Assembly: GCA_963822145.1 (NCBI GenBank)
Contig: CAWGGG010000004.1
Location: 248,001-312,000 of the forward strand
DNA from: UBA5072 sp963822145
Lineage (GTDB): Bacteria > Bacteroidota > Bacteroidia > Bacteroidales > UBA10428
Length of the DNA stretch: 64,000 bases
Direction: 5' to 3'
A program made the position numbers and the translations under genes. Positions 60,494 through 64,000 of this stretch are shown in pieces (the stretch's first letter is position 1; the number at the start of each line of letters is the position of its first letter). Under the pieces are notes generated by a model that saw only the letters and a program-made list of their open reading frames with translations, did not search any database and had not been told where the DNA came from.

Positions 60494-61528
60494 ATGACAC
60501 CTCTCGATATTAAACTCACTCAATTCAGTCCGGGCGCAGGATGTGGCTGTAAAATCTCTCCGGCCGACCTGCTGGGAATCATCCGGGACGTTCCCGGCAA
60601 AGATCATTATGAAGGTCTGCTGGTAGGCTGTGAGTCGCGCGATGATGCTGCCGTGTTTGATCTGGGGAATGGTGAAGCCATCATCAGCACCACTGACTTC
60701 TTTACTCCCATTGTTGATGATCCGCGGGATTTTGGCAGGATTGCCGCAGCCAATGCTTTAAGTGATATTTATGCCATGGGAGGCAGGCCGCTGATGGCTA
60801 TCTCGATATTGGGCTGGCCGTTGGCCAAACTGCCTGCCGGTATGGCTGCAACAGTTATTGACGGAGCCGTTGAAATTTGTAAGGAAGCTGGAATTTCCCT
60901 GGCAGGAGGGCACAGTATTGATATTTCGGATCCGGTTTTTGGCCTTGCAGTAACCGGGATCATTAAAAGATCCAATATTAAGCAAAACAGCACTGCAATT
61001 CCGGGATGCAGGTTGTTTCTGACAAAACCACTGGGCATTGGTATATTGAGTACGGCCTCCAAGAAAAACTTGCTGGACGAGGCGGATTACCTCGATTCTA
61101 TATATTGGATGACCAAACTCAACACCGTTGGCGCAGAACTTGGTAAAATGGACTGTGTGCGGGCCATGACCGATGTGACCGGTTTCGGCTTGCTGGGTCA
61201 CCTGCTCGGGATTTGCGAGGGAAGCGGGCTGGCCGCCAGGATAGATTTCGGCAAAATACCAATACTTGGCAATATCAGCCGGTATATAGAGAAGAATTGT
61301 ATCCCGGGCGGAACTTACAGGAATTGGAAAAGCTATGGTGAAAAAGTATCCGAAATAACCGAATTCCAGAAACATGTACTGTCTGATCCGCAGACCAGCG
61401 GGGGATTGCTGATTGCTGTGGATCAAACGTCAGGCGACTTTGATGAATACGCCAGAAGAAATAATTTTATGGAAATCGGTGCACTGGAAGAGACCTCTGG
61501 TAAGTTCCTGATTGAAATTGAAGGATGA
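60494..61528 (+). CDS. selD: Selenide, water dikinase
   Basis: 344 residues. Makes selenophosphate from selenide and ATP. The active-site motif GAGCGCKISP has Cys17 (the position of E. coli Cys17, sometimes Sec elsewhere). Conserved blocks DDAAVFDLG, FTPIVDDPRDFGRIAAANALSDIYAMGG (read in parts, near 75-100), LAGGHSI, TDVTGFGLLGH and DPQTSGGLL are intact. Co-transcribed with mnmH. No selA, selB or tRNA-Sec is in the window, so selenium here is evidenced only for tRNA modification. Confidence 0.97.
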   Translation: MTPLDIKLTQFSPGAGCGCKISPADLLGIIRDVPGKDHYEGLLVGCESRDDAAVFDLGNGEAIISTTDFFTPIVDDPRDFGRIAAANALSDIYAMGGRPLMAISILGWPLAKLPAGMAATVIDGAVEICKEAGISLAGGHSIDISDPVFGLAVTGIIKRSNIKQNSTAIPGCRLFLTKPLGIGILSTASKKNLLDEADYLDSIYWMTKLNTVGAELGKMDCVRAMTDVTGFGLLGHLLGICEGSGLAARIDFGKIPILGNISRYIEKNCIPGGTYRNWKSYGEKVSEITEFQKHVLSDPQTSGGLLIAVDQTSGDFDEYARRNNFMEIGALEETSGKFLIEIEG

Positions 61529-61666
61529 TGGAATCAATCAGCTCCTTAATACTATATCCAATGAAGAATATTCAGCATGATGATGAAAATGGTTTCATTC
61601 ATAAACGATTAAGCAAAGAAATTTTATAACTTTGATAGAGCTGGTATCTACTTAATTCCTAAAACC

Positions 61667-62788
61667 ATGTGCTCCTACAAGTTAATTTTCAGGCTGATTG
61701 CCCTTACCCCTTTAGTCCTGCTGTTGTCCGGCTGTCTCGAATACAGCATCACCACACAGGTTATGCCTGACGGAAGGATATTGCGGACCGTTATTGTAAA
61801 AGGAGACTCGGTGAATATTTTCAAAGGATCCTTCCCGCTCCCGGCTGATTCAAGCTGGACAATATCTACCCGGCTGGAATCACGTAATGAAAAGGATATC
61901 AAGGAGGGGAAGGTATTTGTTTATGAAGCCAGAAAAGAATTCAATAATGTGGAGGCGTTGAACCGCGATTTTTTTCATGATTCAACCCTTGCAGCTCATA
62001 TTGCCATTAAAGTAACACTAAAGAAAAAATTCAGCTGGTTCTATAATCGTTATGAGTACAGCGAGACTTACAGCAGGTTATTTCCCTTCCGTTCAGAACC
62101 GGTGAGTGACTATCTCAACGATAATGAACTTAAGATCCACCTTGCCAATGAGAAAGAGATCTATTATGCCCCGGACCAGGACCAAATCCTCTTTGTACAG
62201 GATACCCTGAATCTGCCGGTGCTCAGCCAAACTGACAGCCTTCGTTTCAAGGCTTTACGCGATACAATTGAACAGAAATATGAATCATGGCAGAAAATAA
62301 ATATCTATAACGATTTCTATCAACTCATCACGGATGCCCTTAGAAAGCTTGGTATAAATGCCGATACAGCCGACAGCAGAGCGTTGTTTTACCGCTATCT
62401 GGACGAGGAAAAGACCTTTGAAACAGGTATCGAAAATGATGATGCTTTTATCCATGCTGCTTCAGCATATTTTAAAGTGGATCCTCTGAAGTTGCAGGCA
62501 GCAGATCCCGAAGGATTTGCCAGTTTTAGCAAAAAATTCCGAATTGCCGCTTATTCATTGGAAACGTATACTAACCGCGTGCTCATGCCAGGTATGATCG
62601 TCCTCACCAATGCCGGGAAGTCGGATCTCAATGTTGCCAGCTGGACCTTTAAAATTGAGAATTTCTATGCTTCCGATTATACCATGATGGTGGAATCTCG
62701 CTTGGTAAACAAATGGTTTGTTGTGGTTGCAGCCATTGTCATGATTCTGCTGGTTGGTTTTGTGCTGTTGAGACTGTTCCGAAAATAA
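61667..62788 (+). CDS. Lipoprotein of unknown function with C-terminal membrane helix
   Basis: 373 residues. Lipobox LLLSGC puts the lipidated Cys at residue 23. It then has a beta-rich N-terminal region (EYSITTQVMPDGRILRTVIVKGD) and a mostly helical middle, and one transmembrane helix (about 350-370) followed by RLFRK. The double anchoring (lipid at the front, helix at the back) is unusual. I do not recognise a family. It starts 138 nt after selD and may have its own promoter. Confidence 0.75.
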   Translation: MCSYKLIFRLIALTPLVLLLSGCLEYSITTQVMPDGRILRTVIVKGDSVNIFKGSFPLPADSSWTISTRLESRNEKDIKEGKVFVYEARKEFNNVEALNRDFFHDSTLAAHIAIKVTLKKKFSWFYNRYEYSETYSRLFPFRSEPVSDYLNDNELKIHLANEKEIYYAPDQDQILFVQDTLNLPVLSQTDSLRFKALRDTIEQKYESWQKINIYNDFYQLITDALRKLGINADTADSRALFYRYLDEEKTFETGIENDDAFIHAASAYFKVDPLKLQAADPEGFASFSKKFRIAAYSLETYTNRVLMPGMIVLTNAGKSDLNVASWTFKIENFYASDYTMMVESRLVNKWFVVVAAIVMILLVGFVLLRLFRK

Positions 62789-62799
62789 GATCCTGGTTT

Positions 62800-62883
62800 A
62801 AGTGATAAGTGATTAAGTGATGAAGTGATTAAGTGATTAAGTGATTAAGTGATTAAGTGATGAAGTGATGAAGTGATGAAGTG
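62800..62883 (+). repeat. AGTGATTA/AGTGATGA tandem tract
   Basis: About ten 8-nt units (AGTGATTA or AGTGATGA) starting 12 nt after the lipoprotein stop and filling the gap to WbqC. The same unit, inverted, is at 25517-25560. Confidence 0.9.
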
Positions 62884-62888
62884 TTGGT

Positions 62889-63536
62889 CTAGTCCGTATT
62901 CCTTAAAGATTTCTTTAACAGGTCTGAAGCCAGAGGTCCTTCGTTGAACAACAGGTCGATGATGCTCAGGTTGCCCATGAACCCATATCTTTCCTGAAAT
63001 ACCTGCCGGTATGGAGCTGCGTTAAAATGAGCATCGGGCTTTGCTTTCTTGTTTTTTGGATGGAGTTGCTGCCTGAAATCCTGGCAATGGGCAGGCTCTT
63101 TCTCCCAGGTTACGGTCAGAGACGGTTTATGTTCAATGCCCAACAGCTGCAACAGGATGAGCAGCAGATCGAGGTTCCATTGAAACAGGAGGGGTGTTTT
63201 CTTTTCAAAGCAGGCCTTGATATCATCTGCATAATAATCATAAAATGCAGATAGCTTATAGGCTGATTCTATGGACTTCAGGTGGATTTTTTGCCAGTTG
63301 CAGCAATTGTCGATTTCAATCTCCAGAATGGGAGTTTTTTCTTTAGACAGCTTCTTGACGGGAATTACCAGGCTCTGTTTGCCATTTGCACCATAGATGT
63401 AACAACGGTTTCGGTAGGACTGTTTCTGATAGTTCTCCTGGCTTTCAATTTTTACAGGTCCCAGCAGGAATTTTGACAGGTACTGAACTGGCGGCAGATA
63501 GGCTGTGGAGAGCAGTATATTGGGGGGATTATCCAT
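62889..63536 (-). CDS. WbqC-family protein
   Basis: 215 residues. ILLSTAYLPPVQYLSKFL at the N-terminus and a SYRNRCYIYGANGKQSLVIPV block (near 40-60) are those of the WbqC family, tied by context elsewhere to polysaccharide or glycolipid synthesis. Later NWQKIHLKSIESAYKLSAFYDYYAD in pieces (near 80-105) also fits. The catalytic role of the family is not settled. No O-antigen gene is adjacent here. Its stop lies 5 nt from the AGTGATTA tract. Confidence 0.88.
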   Translation of the reverse strand: MDNPPNILLSTAYLPPVQYLSKFLLGPVKIESQENYQKQSYRNRCYIYGANGKQSLVIPVKKLSKEKTPILEIEIDNCCNWQKIHLKSIESAYKLSAFYDYYADDIKACFEKKTPLLFQWNLDLLLILLQLLGIEHKPSLTVTWEKEPAHCQDFRQQLHPKNKKAKPDAHFNAAPYRQVFQERYGFMGNLSIIDLLFNEGPLASDLLKKSLRNTD

Positions 63537-63555
63537 AAAGCACCGGCGAATGGGT

Positions 63556-63610
63556 AATGCGTGTTATATGTTGTAAGTTGTATGTTATAGGTTAACCCAC
63601 AACCTACAAC
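63556..63610 (-). repeat. GGTTGTAGGTTGTGGG / ACAACATATAAC tract at larB stop
   Basis: On the minus strand the larB stop TAG lies inside the tract (AGGTTGTAGGTTGTGGGTT), which continues in a second unit (TATAACATACAACTTACAAC). Confidence 0.7.
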
Positions 63611-64000
63611 CTGTTAATCATACTTGCCAGAAATCCCGCCCCGAAACCATTATCGATATTCACCACGCAGGTGCCGCTGGCACAGCTGGTCAGCATGCCC
63701 AGCAAAGCAGAGAGTCCGCCAAAATTGGCGCCATAGCCCACACTGGTCGGCACAGCAATCACCGGTTTATCTACCAGTCCCCCCACAATGCTGGGCAGCG
63801 CACCTTCCATACCGGCTACCACCACGCTTACCCGTGCCTGTCTAACCACATCCAGCTTGTTGTAAAGTCTGTGAATTCCTGCTACGCCGACATCCACAAC
63901 ACGTTCAACACGATTGCCAAAGATCTCCGCTGTAACAGCTGCTTCTTCTGCAACAGGCAGATCGGAGGTTCCTGCTGTAATAACTGCAATATAGGTTGGG
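63604..64000 (-). CDS. larB: Nickel-pincer cofactor synthesis protein LarB, 5' part outside window
   Basis: The frame runs off the right edge of the window; 131 C-terminal codons are visible. ITAGTSDLPVAEEAA, DVGVAGIHRL, VVVAGMEGALPS and GLVDKPVIAVPTSVGYGA are diagnostic of LarB (AIR-carboxylase-like family), which carboxylates and hydrolyses nicotinic acid adenine dinucleotide in the synthesis of the nickel-pincer cofactor of lactate racemase-type enzymes. LarA, LarC and LarE are not in the window and, if present, lie beyond it. The stop is embedded in a short tandem tract. Confidence 0.95.
   Translation of the reverse strand, partial: PTYIAVITAGTSDLPVAEEAAVTAEIFGNRVERVVDVGVAGIHRLYNKLDVVRQARVSVVVAGMEGALPSIVGGLVDKPVIAVPTSVGYGANFGGLSALLGMLTSCASGTCVVNIDNGFGAGFLASMINRL

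Noticed and set aside
60758..61426. 222-codon antisense frame inside selD
   Set aside because: selD is complete with all conserved motifs; the antisense frame is a shadow.
60494..61528. Selenoprotein SelD or Sec-encoding system
   Set aside because: The active-site residue is an ordinary Cys codon, and no selA, selB, selC or in-frame TGA is visible.

Overview
The window looks like a chromosomal segment of an environmental Bacteroidota, most likely Bacteroidales/Marinilabiliales-like. The evidence is T9SS C-terminal sorting domains, an OMP_b-brl_3/TonB-type receptor, Bacteroidota promoters (TTG-N20-TAnnTTTG), no Shine-Dalgarno signal at most starts, many lipoproteins, a DUF1800/DUF1501 pair, a Gfo/Idh/MocA-DUF6807 pair and a CE15 esterase. 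I see no transposase, integrase, phage gene or CRISPR array. The genus cannot be fixed from the sequence alone.

Layout. 0-4.5 kb: 3' part of an M16 protease, exported superoxide dismutase, a small membrane protein and an EamA transporter. 4.6-11.2 kb: one minus-strand operon tetR-tolC-MFP-RND with a readable promoter and operator. 11.4-14.8 kb: DUF1800/DUF1501 pair. 14.8-25.4 kb: CBM9-like protein, S9 peptidase, FGGY kinase, YihY protein, lone receiver, a PurF paralogue lacking the catalytic Cys, CE15 esterase, a racemase-family protein and a SMUG-like glycosylase. 25.5-35.7 kb: RsgA, AraC regulator divergent from yceI, a frameshifted pirin, an outer-membrane receptor, a beta-helix lipoprotein, an acyltransferase, lumazine synthase and a TPR protein. 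35.9-39.1 kb: a 1060-residue sensor without an output domain.

39.2-45.5 kb is the most unusual part. tRNA-Arg(UCU) is followed by a 110-bp tandem array in which every unit carries the last 18 nt of the tRNA region and its own terminator hairpin. Next comes an AT-richer stretch of orphan or secreted genes strewn with copies of a 29-nt hairpin repeat. From 44.2 kb: CorA, a T9SS cargo/collagen-like pair, an exported Prx6-type peroxiredoxin, pabB-pabC, the Gfo/DUF6807 pair, a PreP-like M16C protease coupled to a tiny HExxH protein, a serine hydrolase, a LytTR regulator, mnmH-selD (selenium for tRNA), a lipoprotein, a WbqC protein and the 3' part of larB.

A second window-wide signal is a class of degenerate 6-9-nt tandem tracts. 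They mostly begin at or within a few bases of a stop codon, and the unit differs from locus to locus. Three unit families recur at two or more loci. These tracts, the tRNA-tail array and the 29-nt hairpin family are the best candidates for something undescribed. Genes whose function I cannot name are marked as such.
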